DNA of 64,000 nucleotides, taken from the NCBI RefSeq assembly GCF_002795425.1, contig NZ_PHHA01000028.1:39671-103670 (forward strand), given 5' to 3'. This DNA is from Conservatibacter flavescens. GTDB taxonomy: Bacteria > Pseudomonadota > Gammaproteobacteria > Enterobacterales > Pasteurellaceae. Numbering within the stretch: the stretch's first letter is position 1; the number at the start of each line of letters is the position of its first letter. Position numbers and translations under genes: made by a program. Below, piece after piece: positions 37,537 to 49,250 of the stretch. The notes beneath the pieces are model-generated. The model was not told where the DNA came from. It did not search any database and saw nothing but the letters and a program-made list of their open reading frames with translations.

Positions 37537-40437
37537 TTATTCCTTATTACTGATGATCACACGCAGGCTATCTAAACGCCATGTTGCCTGCTCAATCTGC
37601 TGTAAAGATTGTTCACGTACTTGTTCTAATGCTTCAATTTCACTTTGACGAATCGTTTTATTGACTGCTTTTAACCCATATAAACGCGTTAATTCATAAC
37701 TTAAGGTACTGTCTGCTCGTTGTTTCGCTTCACGCAATACATTTTCCACTAAATTGGGTACTTGTTTTTCTGCTTTGGCCAATAACGCCACAATCTTCGC
37801 TTTTGCCATTTTCACCACTTTAATCGCCATGTTTTTACTCAGCGGTTTTAACTGTTTATTCAACCCATTGAATGAAACCTGTGAGGCAATATTTGTACCA
37901 TGAACATCTAATAAAACTCGAATCGGTGTCGGTGGCAAAAAGCGATTGAGTTGCAAATAATTGGGGGCTTGAACATCAACTACATAAATCAATTCTAACA
38001 ATAATGTGCCTACTGGTAATCCTTTATTCACCAGCAACGCAACCGTTGTTTTACCTATATCACCTGTGGTGATCAGATCAATGCCCTGACGAATCATCGG
38101 GTGATCCCAAGTCAAAAATTCAATATCTTCTCGCACAAGGGCTTGTTGTCGATCAAAGGTAATAGTTATACCTTCTTCTTTTAAGCCTGGAAAATCCGGT
38201 ATTAACATATGGCCCGTTGGCGATAACACAATGGATTTTTCCCCTAAATCCTCTTGTTCAACTCCTATAATATCAAATAAGTTCAAAGCAAAATTCACTA
38301 AATCCGGTGATCCATCTGCTTTAGCAATACGCTCCGCTAACTGTTGAGCAGCTTCGCCACCACTTGAATTAAACTCAAGTAAACGATCTCGCCCTTGTTC
38401 TAGCGCTTGTTTTAAATGCTGTTGCATATGGCGCGTTTGACGAATAAAGCTTTCAAAGTCTGCAAGTGCGGTCGGATTTTGTAAAAAAAACTGTAATTTT
38501 TCACCGCACTTCTCAAATAATGTTTCCCCCATTGGGCAAGTTTCTTCGAACGCATTCAATCCTTCATGATACCATTGCGCTAGTCGAGCTTGAGGGGAAT
38601 TCGCAAAACAAGGCACATGAATATGAATATCACGCAGCTGTCCAATACGATCTAAACGACCAATACACTGTTCAAGCAAATCTGGCGAATCCGGCAAATT
38701 AAATAATACTAAGTGACAAGCAAATTGAAAATTTCGTCCCTCAGAGCCAATACTAGAACTCAATAATATCTGCGCGCCTTCTTCTTGCTGTGCAAAATAC
38801 GCCGCTGCCCGATCTCGTTCAACAATCGACAACCGTTCATGAAAGACTGCTGCTCGAATACCTTCTTTTTCACGTAAAGCCTGCTCGAGTTGAATTGCCG
38901 TATCCGCCCGCTGACAAATCACTAAGATTTTCTCATTACGCTGTGTCTTGATAAATTGCAACAACCATTCTACTCGCGGATCAAACTCCCACCAACGTAC
39001 ATCAGCATGAATTTGTTGAAAAATTTGTTCAGGATTAAATCTTGTTTTGAGATCAAGCTCCCCGAGAGAACTGACAACATTCATCGCATTAGCATATTGC
39101 TTAGGTTGTTCAAGGGTAATTTGATGGTAAATCCGATGCGGGAAACCTTTTACACTTTGCCGTGTATTACGAAACAATACTCGGCTAGTGCCATGACGAT
39201 CAATTAACTGTGTAATCAACTCCTGACGAGCATGATCACTTTCCTCAGTTTGGGAAGCGATCGCTTTAAAAAGTGGCTCTACATCCTGCTCAGTCAATAA
39301 TGCCGCAATATGATTTTTGTCCGTATCCGTCAGCTGTTGCCCATTTAATAATATATTAACGGCTTGAGCGACAGGCTGGTAATGTTGCTGCTCCTGAACA
39401 AAGGCTTGATAATCATAAAAACGATGGGGATCAAGTAAACGAAGACGTGCAAAATGGCTCTCTTGCCCTAATTGTTCTGGCGTGGCAGTTAACAAGAGCA
39501 CAGCGGGAATAACATGCGCTAATTGTTCGATCAATTGATATTCCACACTTGGTGCATGTTCTGTCCAAGCGAGATGATGGGCTTCATCTACAATCAAAAA
39601 ATCAAATCCAGCTTGCCTAATTTGTTCCACGCGTTGCGGATACTGCTCTAACCAATCTAATGCACAAATAATTAAACTTTCTGTTTCAAAAGGATTAACC
39701 CCCTTTTCCTCTTCCTCTGTTGGGGCAAAGTCTGCGCAACGTTCTTCATCGAACAAAGAAAAAGCGAGATTAAACCGACGTAACATCTCAACTAACCATT
39801 GATGCTGTAAATTTTCAGGCACAATGATCAACGCGCGCTCTACTTTGCCTACAAGCAACTGCTGCTGTAAAATCATACCCGCTTCTAAGGTTTTACCTAA
39901 CCCTACTTCATCAGCTAATAACACTCTTGGGGCTATACGTTGGCTAATACTTTGTGCGATATGTAATTGATGAGGAATAAGGTTTGCGCGAAAACCTCGC
40001 AAACCACGCAATGATGATTGAAATTGCGCCTGTTGATTTAATAGGGCTTGATAACGTGTGACAAAGTGCTCATTACGATCAATTTGATCTGCCCATAGAC
40101 GTTCTTGTGGCTTACTCACACTCATGTGATGAGAGAGCGCCTTTTCTGGAATAAGCACTTCTGCTTGAGTTTCCACACATCTTGCGCGATAAGTAAACAC
40201 TCCCTCTTGCTCTAATACTTCTAATACATCTGCTGACCACCCATCCTGATGGAAAATACGATCGTTAATTTGAAATTGCACCCGAGTTAGCGGCGCAGAT
40301 GCAAGCGCATATACGCGTTTTTCATCTGAAGCTGGAAATAAAATGGTCACTGTGCGTATTTCCACACCAACAATAACACCTAAACCTAAATTATTTTCAC
40401 CTTCACTAATCCAGCGTTGTCCTACTGCAAATACCAT
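37537..40437 (-). CDS. rapA: RNA polymerase-associated ATPase RapA (HepA)
   Basis: A 966-residue SWI2/SNF2 ATPase (E. coli 968) that recycles RNA polymerase after transcription. Tudor-like N-terminal domains ([15 protein letters not shown]) precede the helicase: [35 protein letters not shown], and [18 protein letters not shown] with [11 protein letters not shown]. The gene carries an inverted pair of uptake signals at 38464-38511. Directly followed by rluA. Confidence 0.97.
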   Translation of the reverse strand: MVFAVGQRWISEGENNLGLGVIVGVEIRTVTILFPASDEKRVYALASAPLTRVQFQINDRIFHQDGWSADVLEVLEQEGVFTYRARCVETQAEVLIPEKALSHHMSVSKPQERLWADQIDRNEHFVTRYQALLNQQAQFQSSLRGLRGFRANLIPHQLHIAQSISQRIAPRVLLADEVGLGKTLEAGMILQQQLLVGKVERALIIVPENLQHQWLVEMLRRFNLAFSLFDEERCADFAPTEEEEKGVNPFETESLIICALDWLEQYPQRVEQIRQAGFDFLIVDEAHHLAWTEHAPSVEYQLIEQLAHVIPAVLLLTATPEQLGQESHFARLRLLDPHRFYDYQAFVQEQQHYQPVAQAVNILLNGQQLTDTDKNHIAALLTEQDVEPLFKAIASQTEESDHARQELITQLIDRHGTSRVLFRNTRQSVKGFPHRIYHQITLEQPKQYANAMNVVSSLGELDLKTRFNPEQIFQQIHADVRWWEFDPRVEWLLQFIKTQRNEKILVICQRADTAIQLEQALREKEGIRAAVFHERLSIVERDRAAAYFAQQEEGAQILLSSSIGSEGRNFQFACHLVLFNLPDSPDLLEQCIGRLDRIGQLRDIHIHVPCFANSPQARLAQWYHEGLNAFEETCPMGETLFEKCGEKLQFFLQNPTALADFESFIRQTRHMQQHLKQALEQGRDRLLEFNSSGGEAAQQLAERIAKADGSPDLVNFALNLFDIIGVEQEDLGEKSIVLSPTGHMLIPDFPGLKEEGITITFDRQQALVREDIEFLTWDHPMIRQGIDLITTGDIGKTTVALLVNKGLPVGTLLLELIYVVDVQAPNYLQLNRFLPPTPIRVLLDVHGTNIASQVSFNGLNKQLKPLSKNMAIKVVKMAKAKIVALLAKAEKQVPNLVENVLREAKQRADSTLSYELTRLYGLKAVNKTIRQSEIEALEQVREQSLQQIEQATWRLDSLRVIISNKE
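38464..38511. repeat. Inverted pair of DNA uptake signal sequences inside rapA
   Basis: AAGTGCGGT (38464-38472) and ACCGCACTT (38503-38511) are perfect inverse copies separated by 30 A/T-rich bases. Such pairs are usually found between genes as terminators, but this one is inside a coding sequence and could form a 9-bp hairpin in the rapA transcript. Confidence 0.9.
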
Positions 40438-40719
40438 TTTTATTCTTCTATTGCTTAATTAAGGCGCGTATTTTAGCTTCATTTCAATAAAAAATGTAGG
40501 GTTTATTCATCTTTATTAGTGAGATTTTCCCTTTGCTCAATCCCATTTATTTAACCCTAATGAACCATAGCCAAAGCACAAAATCCAAGATAACATAGTG
40601 GTTTATTTGCTACAAAAATATCAATTTTTGTTTGTGCGCTCACAAAAATTAGATCCTATACTTGACATATAAAAAGTGCGGTGCAAAAATTCACTAAATT
40701 TTCTACTAAAGGAACCAAT

Positions 40720-41421
40720 ATGAATTATTTTGAAATCATTAAAAAGGAATTTTTCGGTGGCTGGAAACCTTTCGAAGTCATTTGGATAATTGTTTTTGTC
40801 GGTGCACAAATTTGGGCATATACACAAAACCCAGACACACTACTCGGCATGGTTTCCGGTATCGCGGGTTTATTATGTGTCATCTTCGTCAGCAAAGGAA
40901 AAATTAGTAACTATTTCTTTGGACTCATTTTTGCCTATACCTATTTCTATGTCGCATGGGGAAGCAATTTTATTGGCGAAATGAATACGGTGCTTTATGT
41001 CTACCTACCGGCTCAATTTATCGGCTATTTCATTTGGAAAGCCAATATGCAAAAAGATTCTCAAGGCAACGAAAGTGTTAAAGCAAAAGCCCTAAGTCTA
41101 AAAGGGTGGATTATTTTACTACTCGGCATTATCGTATGTTCTTACTTCTTTATTTTGGCAGTACGTGCCGCAGGCGGTAGTTCCGCAGCGTTAGACGGTA
41201 CAACGACCATTATTACATTCACTGCGCAATTATTAATGATTTTGCGCTACCGTGAACAGTGGTTATTATGGATCGTTCTCAATATCTTATCTATCGCCTT
41301 ATGGGCGGAAACCCCTGCTATGTACATTATGTTTACAGGGTATTTAGTCAATTCTATTTACGGCTATTACAACTGGCGACAACTCACTAAAAGCGCAAAT
41401 AAAACGCCTGAGTTAGCGTAA
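40720..41421 (+). CDS. pnuC: Nicotinamide riboside transporter PnuC
   Basis: A 233-residue, 7-helix membrane protein that takes up nicotinamide riboside by facilitated diffusion, trapped by NadR kinase. Blocks typical of PnuC: FGGWKPFEVIWIIVF, YFFGLIFAYTYFYVAWGSNFIGEM and YLPAQFIGYFIWKANM. The ATG at 40720 follows AAAGGA; an in-frame GTG at 40681 lies within an uptake signal (40674-40682) and is not used. The end overlaps the converging trmN6 by 35 bases. Together with NadV it gives two NAD precursor routes. Confidence 0.93.
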   Translation: MNYFEIIKKEFFGGWKPFEVIWIIVFVGAQIWAYTQNPDTLLGMVSGIAGLLCVIFVSKGKISNYFFGLIFAYTYFYVAWGSNFIGEMNTVLYVYLPAQFIGYFIWKANMQKDSQGNESVKAKALSLKGWIILLLGIIVCSYFFILAVRAAGGSSAALDGTTTIITFTAQLLMILRYREQWLLWIVLNILSIALWAETPAMYIMFTGYLVNSIYGYYNWRQLTKSANKTPELA

Positions 41422-42094
41422 TAAAATCCGGATGATACTGGCTATTTTCATCATAAATAGCCAGTATTTTTTTCTCCCTTGGCCTTTCTTGAAAAGCAAA
41501 ACTTAATAGCATACGCTGTGGCGTTTTACCGGTTTTCGTGATGATATCCGTTTGCGCCACACAATAAAGTGCGGTGGATTTTGCCCATGTTTTTAACTGT
41601 TCTCCCGCAGAAAAAGGCAAGACAAATGCAATATTCCCTTCATCACTTAAGCAATCAGCAGCAATCCTTAACCAATCCAAATGCGTGAGTGTATCAGTAT
41701 AACGCGCGAGGTGACGAGCGGTCGAACGGCATTGACAGCCTGTTTCAAAATAAGGTGGATTCGCGACAATTAAATCAAATTTCTGATTATTGCTTTGGGA
41801 AAACGCCACAATATCACGATGAAAAAGCTGAATACGTTCACTCCATAGAGATTGTTGCACATTAAATTGAGCCTGTTTAAACGCTGCTTCATCTAGTTCA
41901 ACTGCCGATAGCTGCGCCTGAGGATAACGCTGTGCTAACATTAACGTCAATAGCCCTGTTCCTGTGCCAAGATCTAAAATATGGCTTGGATTGGTATGAG
42001 AAGCCCACGCTCCTAATAACACCCCATCAGTCCCGACTTTCATCGCAGTATGTTCTTGTTCGACATAAAATTGTTTAAAACGAAAACCTGACAT
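41387..42094 (-). CDS. trmN6: tRNA1(Val) (adenine-37 N6)-methyltransferase TrmN6 (YfiC)
   Basis: A 235-residue Rossmann methyltransferase. FRFKQFYVEQEHTAMKVGTDGVLLGAW and ILDLGTGTGLLTLMLAQ form the SAM site, and VANPPYFETG is the NPPY motif of N6-adenine enzymes. The ATG at 42094 has a strong GGAGGAG site before it; an upstream in-frame ATG at 42112 is less likely. The gene is divergent from srmB, as in E. coli and Haemophilus. Uptake signal at 41567-41575. Confidence 0.93.
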   Translation of the reverse strand: MSGFRFKQFYVEQEHTAMKVGTDGVLLGAWASHTNPSHILDLGTGTGLLTLMLAQRYPQAQLSAVELDEAAFKQAQFNVQQSLWSERIQLFHRDIVAFSQSNNQKFDLIVANPPYFETGCQCRSTARHLARYTDTLTHLDWLRIAADCLSDEGNIAFVLPFSAGEQLKTWAKSTALYCVAQTDIITKTGKTPQRMLLSFAFQERPREKKILAIYDENSQYHPDFITLTQAFYLRF

Positions 42095-42227
42095 CGCTCC
42101 TCCGTTTGGCACTTAAATCCCTACCATTCCCCATAGAGAGTTTAAGTTTCCCTCAGTACAAACTTAAACTATACCCTATTTTGAGCTATAATTCCCGCTA
42201 GTTAATTTACATCATACTGAGAACACA

Positions 42228-43556
42228 ATGAATTTACCGCAATTTGACCACTTTGATCTTGCTCCGGAACTATTAAAAGCTATCCGTGATAAACATTATT
42301 CACGTCCAACCACAGTACAGCTCGAGGCAATCCCAGCTGCAATGGAAGGGCGTGACGTATTAGGTTCAGCCCCCACCGGAACAGGCAAAACAGCGGCTTT
42401 TCTCTTGCCTGCGATTCAACATTTATTAGATTATCCGCGTCGCAAACCCGGCGCCCCGCGCGTACTTATTTTAACACCAACTCGTGAACTGGCGATGCAA
42501 GTTGCAGAAGAAGCAGAACACTTTGCTCATTACACGCACTTAAGCATTGCCACTATCACAGGGGGCGTAGCCTACCAAAATCACGGTGAAATATTCAACC
42601 AAAATCAAGATATTGTCGTCGCAACCCCAGGGCGTTTATTACAATACATTAAAGAAGAAAACTTTGATTGTCGAGCCGTTGAAATTCTTATTTTTGATGA
42701 AGCCGATAGAATGCTTCAAATGGGCTTTGGGCAAGATGCCGAAAAAATTGCTGCCGAAACCCGTTGGCGTAAGCAAACACTACTCTTTTCTGCCACATTA
42801 GAAGGCGAGTTATTGGTCGATTTCGCACAACGCCTACTAAACGATCCAATACACATAGAGGCAGAACCGAGCCGTCGCGAACGGAAAAAAATTCAGCAAT
42901 GGTATTACCATGCTGATAGCGTTGAGCACAAAATTAAATTATTAGCCCGCGCCATCGAACAAGAGCAGGTGAGCAAAGGGATTGTCTTTGTTCGTCGCCG
43001 TGAAAATACGCGTGAACTGTCAGACACCTTACGTAAACGGGGTATCCGTTCAACCTATCTCGAAGGCGAAATGGCACAATCTCAACGCAATAACGCGATA
43101 GATAAACTGAAACAAGGGCTGGTCACAATATTGGTGGCGACAGATGTTGCTGCGCGAGGCATTGATATTGATGATATTAGTCATGTATTTAACTTCGATC
43201 TTCCTTACAGCGCGGATACCTATCTCCACCGCATTGGCCGTACTGCACGTGCAGGCAAAAAAGGAACCGCTATTTCTTTTGTTGAGGCCCATGATTACAA
43301 GTTATTAGGTAAAATTAAGCGCTATACTCAAGAAATACTCAAAGCGCGTATCATTGAAGGCTTAGCCCCTAGAACGAAAGCACCAAAAGATGGTGAAATA
43401 AAATCAATGACCAAAAAACAAAAAGCTTACATAAAACAAAAACGAGAAGAGAAAAAAGACGCACTCAAAAAGAAAATCAAAGTACGTCATAAAGATAGCA
43501 AAAATATCGGTAAACGTAGACAACCTTCGAATAAAATTGAAGGCCATCAAACTTAG
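42228..43556 (+). CDS. srmB: DEAD-box RNA helicase SrmB
   Basis: A 442-residue helicase acting early in 50S ribosome assembly. Motifs: [10 protein letters not shown] (I), PTRELAMQ (Ia), ATPGRLL (Ib), FDEADRML (II, with DEAD), FSAT (III), [11 protein letters not shown] (V), [10 protein letters not shown] (VI). The basic C-terminal tail ([21 protein letters not shown]) suits RNA binding. SrmB rather than DeaD/RhlE by size, tail and the trmN6 neighbour. The last 4 bases overlap the converging uppP. Confidence 0.93.
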   Translation: MNLPQFDHFDLAPELLKAIRDKHYSRPTTVQLEAIPAAMEGRDVLGSAPTGTGKTAAFLLPAIQHLLDYPRRKPGAPRVLILTPTRELAMQVAEEAEHFAHYTHLSIATITGGVAYQNHGEIFNQNQDIVVATPGRLLQYIKEENFDCRAVEILIFDEADRMLQMGFGQDAEKIAAETRWRKQTLLFSATLEGELLVDFAQRLLNDPIHIEAEPSRRERKKIQQWYYHADSVEHKIKLLARAIEQEQVSKGIVFVRRRENTRELSDTLRKRGIRSTYLEGEMAQSQRNNAIDKLKQGLVTILVATDVAARGIDIDDISHVFNFDLPYSADTYLHRIGRTARAGKKGTAISFVEAHDYKLLGKIKRYTQEILKARIIEGLAPRTKAPKDGEIKSMTKKQKAYIKQKREEKKDALKKKIKVRHKDSKNIGKRRQPSNKIEGHQT

Positions 43557-44356
43557 AAAATAAACACAAAATATACCGCAATCGCTACGACAAAGCGGTA
43601 AATTGCAAAAGGTATAAAGGAGATTTTTTTAATTACATTTAAAAACGTTTTTATAGCAATGAGCGCCACCAAAAAGGCCGTAACAAAGCCAACCGCGAAC
43701 ATCGGTAAATCTGCCCAAGTTAAGAAATCAAGGCTTTTATACACATCTAATACGGTGGCGCCCATCATCATAGGAACGGCTAGCATGAAAGAATATTCCG
43801 CAGCGGCATGACGTCCTACGCCCATTAATAATCCCCCAGAAATTGTCGCCCCTGAACGGGAAAAACCCGGCCACAACGCTAAACATTGAAATAATCCAAT
43901 CGCAAAAGCTTGTTTATAGGTCATTTGATCAACGGTTTCTGCACTCACTTTCGGGCGACATTTTTCAGCAATAATCAACAATACCCCTCCAACAACTAGC
44001 GAATACATCACCATCTCTGGACTGAATAACGCTTTAATATTACTGTGAAAAATCAGCCCTAAAATAACGGCAGGAATCATGCCAAGTATAATATGCATTA
44101 AGGTTAAGTGCGGTTCATTTTTGTTAATTTCTTGTCCAAAATGAATTCCAATTAAACCAAATAACTTGCGCCAAAACATGACCACAACTGCTAAAATAGA
44201 ACCAAGCTGAATAATCACTTCAAAGGTTGCGGCTTTTTCGCCTTCAAAACCTAACAAATGTCCCACAATGATCATGTGGCCTGTTGAAGATACCGGCAAA
44301 AACTCTGTCAGTCCCTCAACAATACCTAAAATAAACGCAATAAATAATTCAGACAT
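43553..44356 (-). CDS. uppP: Undecaprenyl-diphosphatase UppP (BacA)
   Basis: A 267-residue, 7-8 helix membrane enzyme that dephosphorylates undecaprenyl pyrophosphate for reuse in peptidoglycan and lipooligosaccharide synthesis; overproduction gives bacitracin resistance. Catalytic blocks are [19 protein letters not shown] at residues 11-29 and [13 protein letters not shown] near 165. Uptake signals lie inside (44106-44114) and just upstream (44387-44395). Confidence 0.95.
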   Translation of the reverse strand: MSELFIAFILGIVEGLTEFLPVSSTGHMIIVGHLLGFEGEKAATFEVIIQLGSILAVVVMFWRKLFGLIGIHFGQEINKNEPHLTLMHIILGMIPAVILGLIFHSNIKALFSPEMVMYSLVVGGVLLIIAEKCRPKVSAETVDQMTYKQAFAIGLFQCLALWPGFSRSGATISGGLLMGVGRHAAAEYSFMLAVPMMMGATVLDVYKSLDFLTWADLPMFAVGFVTAFLVALIAIKTFLNVIKKISFIPFAIYRFVVAIAVYFVFIF

Positions 44357-44407
44357 AACTTCCTCAAAGATAAATAATAAAAATTAACCGCACTTTTAAC
44401 GGCAAAA

Positions 44408-45379
44408 TTAAGCATTTTCGATACTAAATGCCAAAACATCAGAGATTTTGTCTGCTCCCAGTGCAATCATCAATAAACGATCCACACCTAAAGCCACGCC
44501 TGATGAACTCGGTATTCCAGCTTCTAATGCCGCTAGAAAACGTGAATCAATAGCACGCTTAGGCAATCCCATTAATTCACGGGAACGATTATCTTGTTCA
44601 AAACGATGCAATTGTTCTTTCGCATCGGTCAATTCATGAAAACCGTTTGCTAACTCTAATCCTCGATAATAAAATTCAAAGCGTTCCGCGACACGATGGT
44701 CTTCGGAACTAACCTGTGCTAATGCAGCTTGGCTGGCTGGAAAATGATAAACCGCGATAGGACGTTCTTGCCCAATTTGAGGTTCAACAACTTCACTAAA
44801 TAGGAATTGTAATAAAGTATCTCTTGATTCATCTTCCTCTGCTTGAAAGCCGTGTTCTCTTGCTTTCGCAACCAATTCTTCTTTTTCAGCTTCTAAGGGG
44901 TCAAGCCCTACATATTCTTGAAACACAAATTGATAACTTAAACTTTCTGCCGGCTCGCAATCTAAAATTTGTTGCAGCAAATCGTCAACTTCATTAATTA
45001 AACGATACATATCAAAATGTGGACGATACCACTCTAGCATCGTAAATTCTGGATTATGTTTACGCCCTGCTTCCTCATTACGAAAAACATGGCAAAGCTG
45101 AAAAATTGCCCCACTTCCAGCCGCCAACAAACGCTTCATATGATATTCGGGGCTTGTTCCAAGCCACAATGTTTTAGATTGAGCCTCAAAAGGCGCCACA
45201 AACTCTGTGCTAAACGTTGATAAATGTACATCAGTCACACCAAATTCACTTAACACCGGCGTTTCCACTTCTAATACACCACGATCGGTAAAAAAACGAC
45301 GGATCTCTGCAATAATTTTTGCTCGAGCAAGTAAATTTTTAATTGGCGCTGATGGTTGCCATTGTATTTCTGCAGACAT
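44408..45379 (-). CDS. epmA: Elongation factor P beta-lysine ligase EpmA (GenX/PoxA)
   Basis: A 323-residue protein resembling the catalytic core of class II lysyl-tRNA synthetase without the anticodon-binding domain; it attaches (R)-beta-lysine to EF-P. Blocks: [20 protein letters not shown] (motif 2), [10 protein letters not shown] and [13 protein letters not shown] (motif 3). The ATG at 45379 is chosen over an in-frame TTG at 45391. EpmB is not nearby. Confidence 0.93.
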   Translation of the reverse strand: MSAEIQWQPSAPIKNLLARAKIIAEIRRFFTDRGVLEVETPVLSEFGVTDVHLSTFSTEFVAPFEAQSKTLWLGTSPEYHMKRLLAAGSGAIFQLCHVFRNEEAGRKHNPEFTMLEWYRPHFDMYRLINEVDDLLQQILDCEPAESLSYQFVFQEYVGLDPLEAEKEELVAKAREHGFQAEEDESRDTLLQFLFSEVVEPQIGQERPIAVYHFPASQAALAQVSSEDHRVAERFEFYYRGLELANGFHELTDAKEQLHRFEQDNRSRELMGLPKRAIDSRFLAALEAGIPSSSGVALGVDRLLMIALGADKISDVLAFSIENA

Positions 45380-45470
45380 AATAATTTCCAAATAAAAAGA
45401 GCGGTCTATTTTAACGAAATTTTTATGAGATAGAAACCAGGACAGCTATTTTACTGCCCTGTGATAAGAA

Positions 45471-46427
45471 TTAAGAACGTCCAATATGATATTGGCGCAA
45501 TTTATTAGCAATGGCGGTATGGGACACGCCTAAACGTGCCGCCAGTTTTCGAGTGCTAGGATACTGTTCATAGAACTTACGTAATACTGCCTCTTCAAAA
45601 TGACTTAAAATCTGTTCAAGTGTTTCATCACCAAATTGGGCAATATCCATAGATTGAATATCATGTTCAATCAGGCTCAAATTTTCAATGGTTAATTGGC
45701 CATCAGTGGCTAAAGAACTGGCTCGATATAAGGCATTATAAAGCTCACGTACATTACCTGACCATGGATAATTGATTAAATACTGCATAAATTGTGAATC
45801 AAAGCGCGGAGGGCGAATCTGTAACTGTTGACAAATCTTATCTAAAAATAGATCCACTAATGCCGGCACATCTTCTTTCCGCTCACGTAATGGCGGAATA
45901 TCTAGGGTTAAGACATTGAGACGATGATATAAATCGCTACGCACTTTACCTTGTTCAACATAATTTTGTAATGGGATCTGAGAGGTACAAATCACCCGTA
46001 CATCTGCATATTGTTCTTTTTCTTCCCCAACCCGACGGAATGTCCCATCATTTAAAAAACGCAATAATTTCGCTTGTAATTCTAAAGGCAATTCTGCCAC
46101 GCCATCTAACAAAACTGTGCCACCGTCAGCATATTCAAAAAAGCCCATGCTTTCCTTACCTTTTGCCCCACTACCGAACATTTCTGTTTCTGCATCGTCT
46201 TTGGGCAATCCTGCACAATTGACCGCAATAAATTTAGCTTGTTGGCGATGGCTTAAGGCGTGGCAAGCTTTAGCAAGTAATTCCTTTCCTGTCCCGGTTT
46301 CACCTTGGATCAGCAAAGGCGCATCTAATAAGGCAAATTTTTTCGCCTTATCAATAAGCGCAGACATTTTAGGACTAATGAAAATAATTTCTGAGAAATC
46401 ATGACTTTGATTTGCACTAAACGCCAT
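45471..46427 (-). CDS. tyrR: Transcriptional regulator TyrR (short form)
   Basis: A 318-residue regulator of aromatic amino-acid genes. It has an AAA+ domain (GETGTGKELLA, GGTVLLDGVAEL) and a C-terminal Fis-like helix-turn-helix (TRKLAARLGVSHTAIANKLRQYHI). The sigma-54-contacting GAFTGA loop is absent (GAKGKE), as in all TyrR. Compared with E. coli TyrR (513) it lacks the N-terminal ACT and PAS domains used for activation; H. influenzae TyrR is equally short, so this is a repressor form and not a truncation. Confidence 0.92.
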   Translation of the reverse strand: MAFSANQSHDFSEIIFISPKMSALIDKAKKFALLDAPLLIQGETGTGKELLAKACHALSHRQQAKFIAVNCAGLPKDDAETEMFGSGAKGKESMGFFEYADGGTVLLDGVAELPLELQAKLLRFLNDGTFRRVGEEKEQYADVRVICTSQIPLQNYVEQGKVRSDLYHRLNVLTLDIPPLRERKEDVPALVDLFLDKICQQLQIRPPRFDSQFMQYLINYPWSGNVRELYNALYRASSLATDGQLTIENLSLIEHDIQSMDIAQFGDETLEQILSHFEEAVLRKFYEQYPSTRKLAARLGVSHTAIANKLRQYHIGRS

Positions 46428-46492
46428 ACTAACCTCTTACAAACACATTATTATTACGGTACTGTAAAATCTTATGCTTGCTTTGGCAAGTT

Positions 46493-47302
46493 TTATTTAC
46501 ACATTAAGCTTTCCCATGCACTATTATCTAATTCTTTACCAAAGTGACTTTCGACCAAACGACGGGTAATCTCTGTTTGTGGCGCACTAAACAGTTCTCT
46601 TGTTGTTCCATACTCTATCATTTGCCCATTATCCATCACTAACACTTCATCAGCCATGTGTTTAATGATTCCCAAATGTTGCCCAACATAAATATAAGAA
46701 ACCCCTAGCCGATTTTGCAATTCCAACATTAAATTAATCAATTGCGTTTTTACTGAAGAATCAAGAGAACCTAAAGCATCATCAGCGATAATAATTTCAG
46801 GCTCTAGAATCACTGCCCGAGCTAATGCAACACGTTGTTTTTGACTAATCGACATGGTACTAATTTTAATATTTGCATGATCAGGATATAACCCCACCAT
46901 ACGCAATGTTAAACCAATTTTTTCATTACGCTCATGCACTGTTAAATTCGTCAACAAACGCAGTGGCGCATCCAAAATTTGTCCCACATTCAAACGCGGA
47001 TTAAATGCATTATTCACATCTTGGAATACCATTCGAATATGTTTAGCGCGATACTCATGATCTCCAAAGTATAATTCATTACCATTAAATAGTATCTTTC
47101 CCGCGCTCGGTTCTGTAATTCCAACGATCATTTTCGCTAACGTTGATTTCCCAGATCCATTATGCCCAATAATCGCTAATGTTTTTTTACGCTCTAAACT
47201 AAAACTGATTTGATTAACCGCAGAAAATCGGCGTTGTCCAAATAGCCCAACACTATCTGTAAAGGATTTGCTTAAATCTTCTACTTGTAATAATGGGGTC
47301 AT
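46493..47302 (-). CDS. sapF: Sap transporter ATP-binding protein SapF
   Basis: A 269-residue oligopeptide-type ABC ATPase: Walker [10 protein letters not shown], Walker [14 protein letters not shown], and a signature region [14 protein letters not shown]. The ATG at 47302 overlaps the sapD stop (ATGA); the longer open frame to 47395 is inside sapD and is not used. Last gene of sapABCDF. Confidence 0.93.
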   Translation of the reverse strand: MTPLLQVEDLSKSFTDSVGLFGQRRFSAVNQISFSLERKKTLAIIGHNGSGKSTLAKMIVGITEPSAGKILFNGNELYFGDHEYRAKHIRMVFQDVNNAFNPRLNVGQILDAPLRLLTNLTVHERNEKIGLTLRMVGLYPDHANIKISTMSISQKQRVALARAVILEPEIIIADDALGSLDSSVKTQLINLMLELQNRLGVSYIYVGQHLGIIKHMADEVLVMDNGQMIEYGTTRELFSAPQTEITRRLVESHFGKELDNSAWESLMCK

Positions 47303-48354
47303 TGTTCTTCTTCCTTTTCCACATGGCTTAAAGTAATCGGTGTTAATTCTGCTATTTTTTTCCGACTTACACGTAAATTTAACGGAAAATGACAAGCAAA
47401 CTCATGTTGTTTAATACGTTGCATCGGCGGTTTATGGACACATTTTCGCTGGGCAAACGGACAGCGCGGGCCTAAACGACAGCCTATCGGCATTTCTTCT
47501 AACATTGGCACAGTGCCTTTTAAAGTATTCAATCGACTTTTCAAAGGTAAAGGCTGGCTGAAATCAGGAATAGAATGCAATAATGCCATCGTATATGGGT
47601 GATGTGGTGTCGCCAGTATGCTCTCCACTGGCCCAGCCTCTGCATTTTGCCCACAATACAGTACACTAAATGTATCGCACCATTCACTAATACTGATAAT
47701 ATCATTACTCACTAACAGCACTGATGTGCCATGATTTTGATTCATACTGGATAATAAGCGGAATATCTGAGCCTGAGTTGTCGCCTCAACAGAATGCGTG
47801 GGTTCATCAGCAATCAATAAACGAGGCTGATTAGCGACCGCAATCGCGATCATGACTTTCTGCCCTTCCCCTTCTGTAATTTCGTGAGGATAGCTCTGCA
47901 TAATATCTTTATGATCTTTAATGCCGACACGATGCAAAAGTTCTATTGCGCGGCGTTTTTTCCAACCAAACCATTGCCACCAACGTCCCTTAAACGTTGA
48001 AAAAGGGATATGTTCAATGAGTTGTTTACCAATTTTTTTACTCGGTTCAAGACAACTTAGCGGATCTTGGAAAATCATAGAAATTTCATTACCCACCAAC
48101 TTTCGCCGTTTACTTGGGCTCAGTTTTAACAGCTCAATATCATCAAAACGAAAACGATCAGCTGTAATCACCCAATTGTCTTTTGCGGCATTGCAAATCA
48201 CTTTAGCAATTAAACTTTTACCAGAACCACTTTCCCCCACCAGTCCACAAATTTCGCCTTCGTTTAATGTAAGGCTCACATTATCCACCACTCTAACACG
48301 ACCATTAGGCGTTTTTATTTCAATACAAAGATTACGAATATCTAATAATGCCAT
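47299..48354 (-). CDS. sapD: Sap transporter ATP-binding protein SapD
   Basis: A 351-residue ABC ATPase of the Dpp/Opp type: Walker A GESGSGKS, an [14 protein letters not shown] signature variant typical of SapD, and Walker [13 protein letters not shown]. The C-terminal cysteine region [19 protein letters not shown] may bind an iron-sulfur cluster, as in DppD/OppD. It overlaps sapF by four bases and follows sapC by 8. Confidence 0.94.
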   Translation of the reverse strand: MALLDIRNLCIEIKTPNGRVRVVDNVSLTLNEGEICGLVGESGSGKSLIAKVICNAAKDNWVITADRFRFDDIELLKLSPSKRRKLVGNEISMIFQDPLSCLEPSKKIGKQLIEHIPFSTFKGRWWQWFGWKKRRAIELLHRVGIKDHKDIMQSYPHEITEGEGQKVMIAIAVANQPRLLIADEPTHSVEATTQAQIFRLLSSMNQNHGTSVLLVSNDIISISEWCDTFSVLYCGQNAEAGPVESILATPHHPYTMALLHSIPDFSQPLPLKSRLNTLKGTVPMLEEMPIGCRLGPRCPFAQRKCVHKPPMQRIKQHEFACHFPLNLRVSRKKIAELTPITLSHVEKEEEQ

Positions 48355-48362
48355 TCTTTTAT

Positions 48363-49250
48363 TTAATCCTCATATTTTTGTATGGCTTTACATAAACCAT
48401 TGCCCAAAATAATGACGGTTAAAATAACAATAATAATTGCTATACCGGGTAAAATGACCGTCCAAGGTGCTAAATAAATTAAATCTAAAGAATCTCGTAT
48501 CATCGCGCCCCATTCTGGTTGAGGGCGCTGCGCACCGAGTGAAATAAAGCTTAATGCACTAATATCAAACACCGCAATAGTAAAAGCGCGCGCTATCTCT
48601 TTAACATAAGGTACGGCTATATTTGGCAAAATCGCTTCGCGTAATAATGTTAAATTGGAAGCACCGTCTAAACGTAACGTTAAAACATATTCTTTAGTTA
48701 ATTCTTTTCGTACCGCTTGATAAACTTCATGAACAAAGTGTGGTAATAACGCTAATAAAATGGCTAACATTGCATTAAGCAAGCTCGCCTCCATTAACGT
48801 GGCTATGATAATAGCAATTAATAAGATCGGCACAGATAGAAAAGCATCAAGAAAATGGCCTAATATACGTGACTTTAACCCCTCACTCATTCCAGCCAAT
48901 ACCCCTAAGGCCCCTCCGACAATAGCCGTTGCAATAATGACTAATGTCGCGCCTCCAAATGTATATTTAGCACCAATAATCAGCCGACTTAATACATCTC
49001 GACCAATATCATCGGTTCCCAAAAAATAAGTTACCGTTCCTTGATCATTCCAAGACGGCGGTAACAGCTCTTTCCCCACAAACTGCATATCACTGGGATA
49101 AGGGGCTAGCCATGTCCCGAAAAGTGCGGTCAAAATAAATAAAATAAAAAGATAGAAACTGAATAGGGCAAGTCGATCTGTGCGGAAATATCGCCAGATA
49201 TTCAATAAGGCTTCTCGCTCACGAAATTCTTCCGGTTCTTTATCTTGCAT
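48363..49250 (-). CDS. sapC: Sap transporter permease SapC
   Basis: A 295-residue Dpp/Opp-type permease with a cytoplasmic N-terminus, a first helix near 25-45 and the EAA loop near [19 protein letters not shown]. The ATG at 49250 ([13 protein letters not shown]) matches H. influenzae SapC and overlaps sapB by 11 bases; the longer frame to 49298 lies within sapB. Uptake signal at 49122-49130. Confidence 0.94.
   Translation of the reverse strand: MQDKEPEEFREREALLNIWRYFRTDRLALFSFYLFILFILTALFGTWLAPYPSDMQFVGKELLPPSWNDQGTVTYFLGTDDIGRDVLSRLIIGAKYTFGGATLVIIATAIVGGALGVLAGMSEGLKSRILGHFLDAFLSVPILLIAIIIATLMEASLLNAMLAILLALLPHFVHEVYQAVRKELTKEYVLTLRLDGASNLTLLREAILPNIAVPYVKEIARAFTIAVFDISALSFISLGAQRPQPEWGAMIRDSLDLIYLAPWTVILPGIAIIIVILTVIILGNGLCKAIQKYED

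Noticed and set aside
40681..40719. Upstream GTG start for pnuC
   Set aside because: The codon lies in an uptake signal and has no ribosome binding site; ATG 40720 has AAAGGA and the family N-terminus.
45471..46427. TyrR as a truncated gene
   Set aside because: It lacks the N-terminal half of E. coli TyrR, but H. influenzae TyrR has the same length and domain set, so this is the normal family form.
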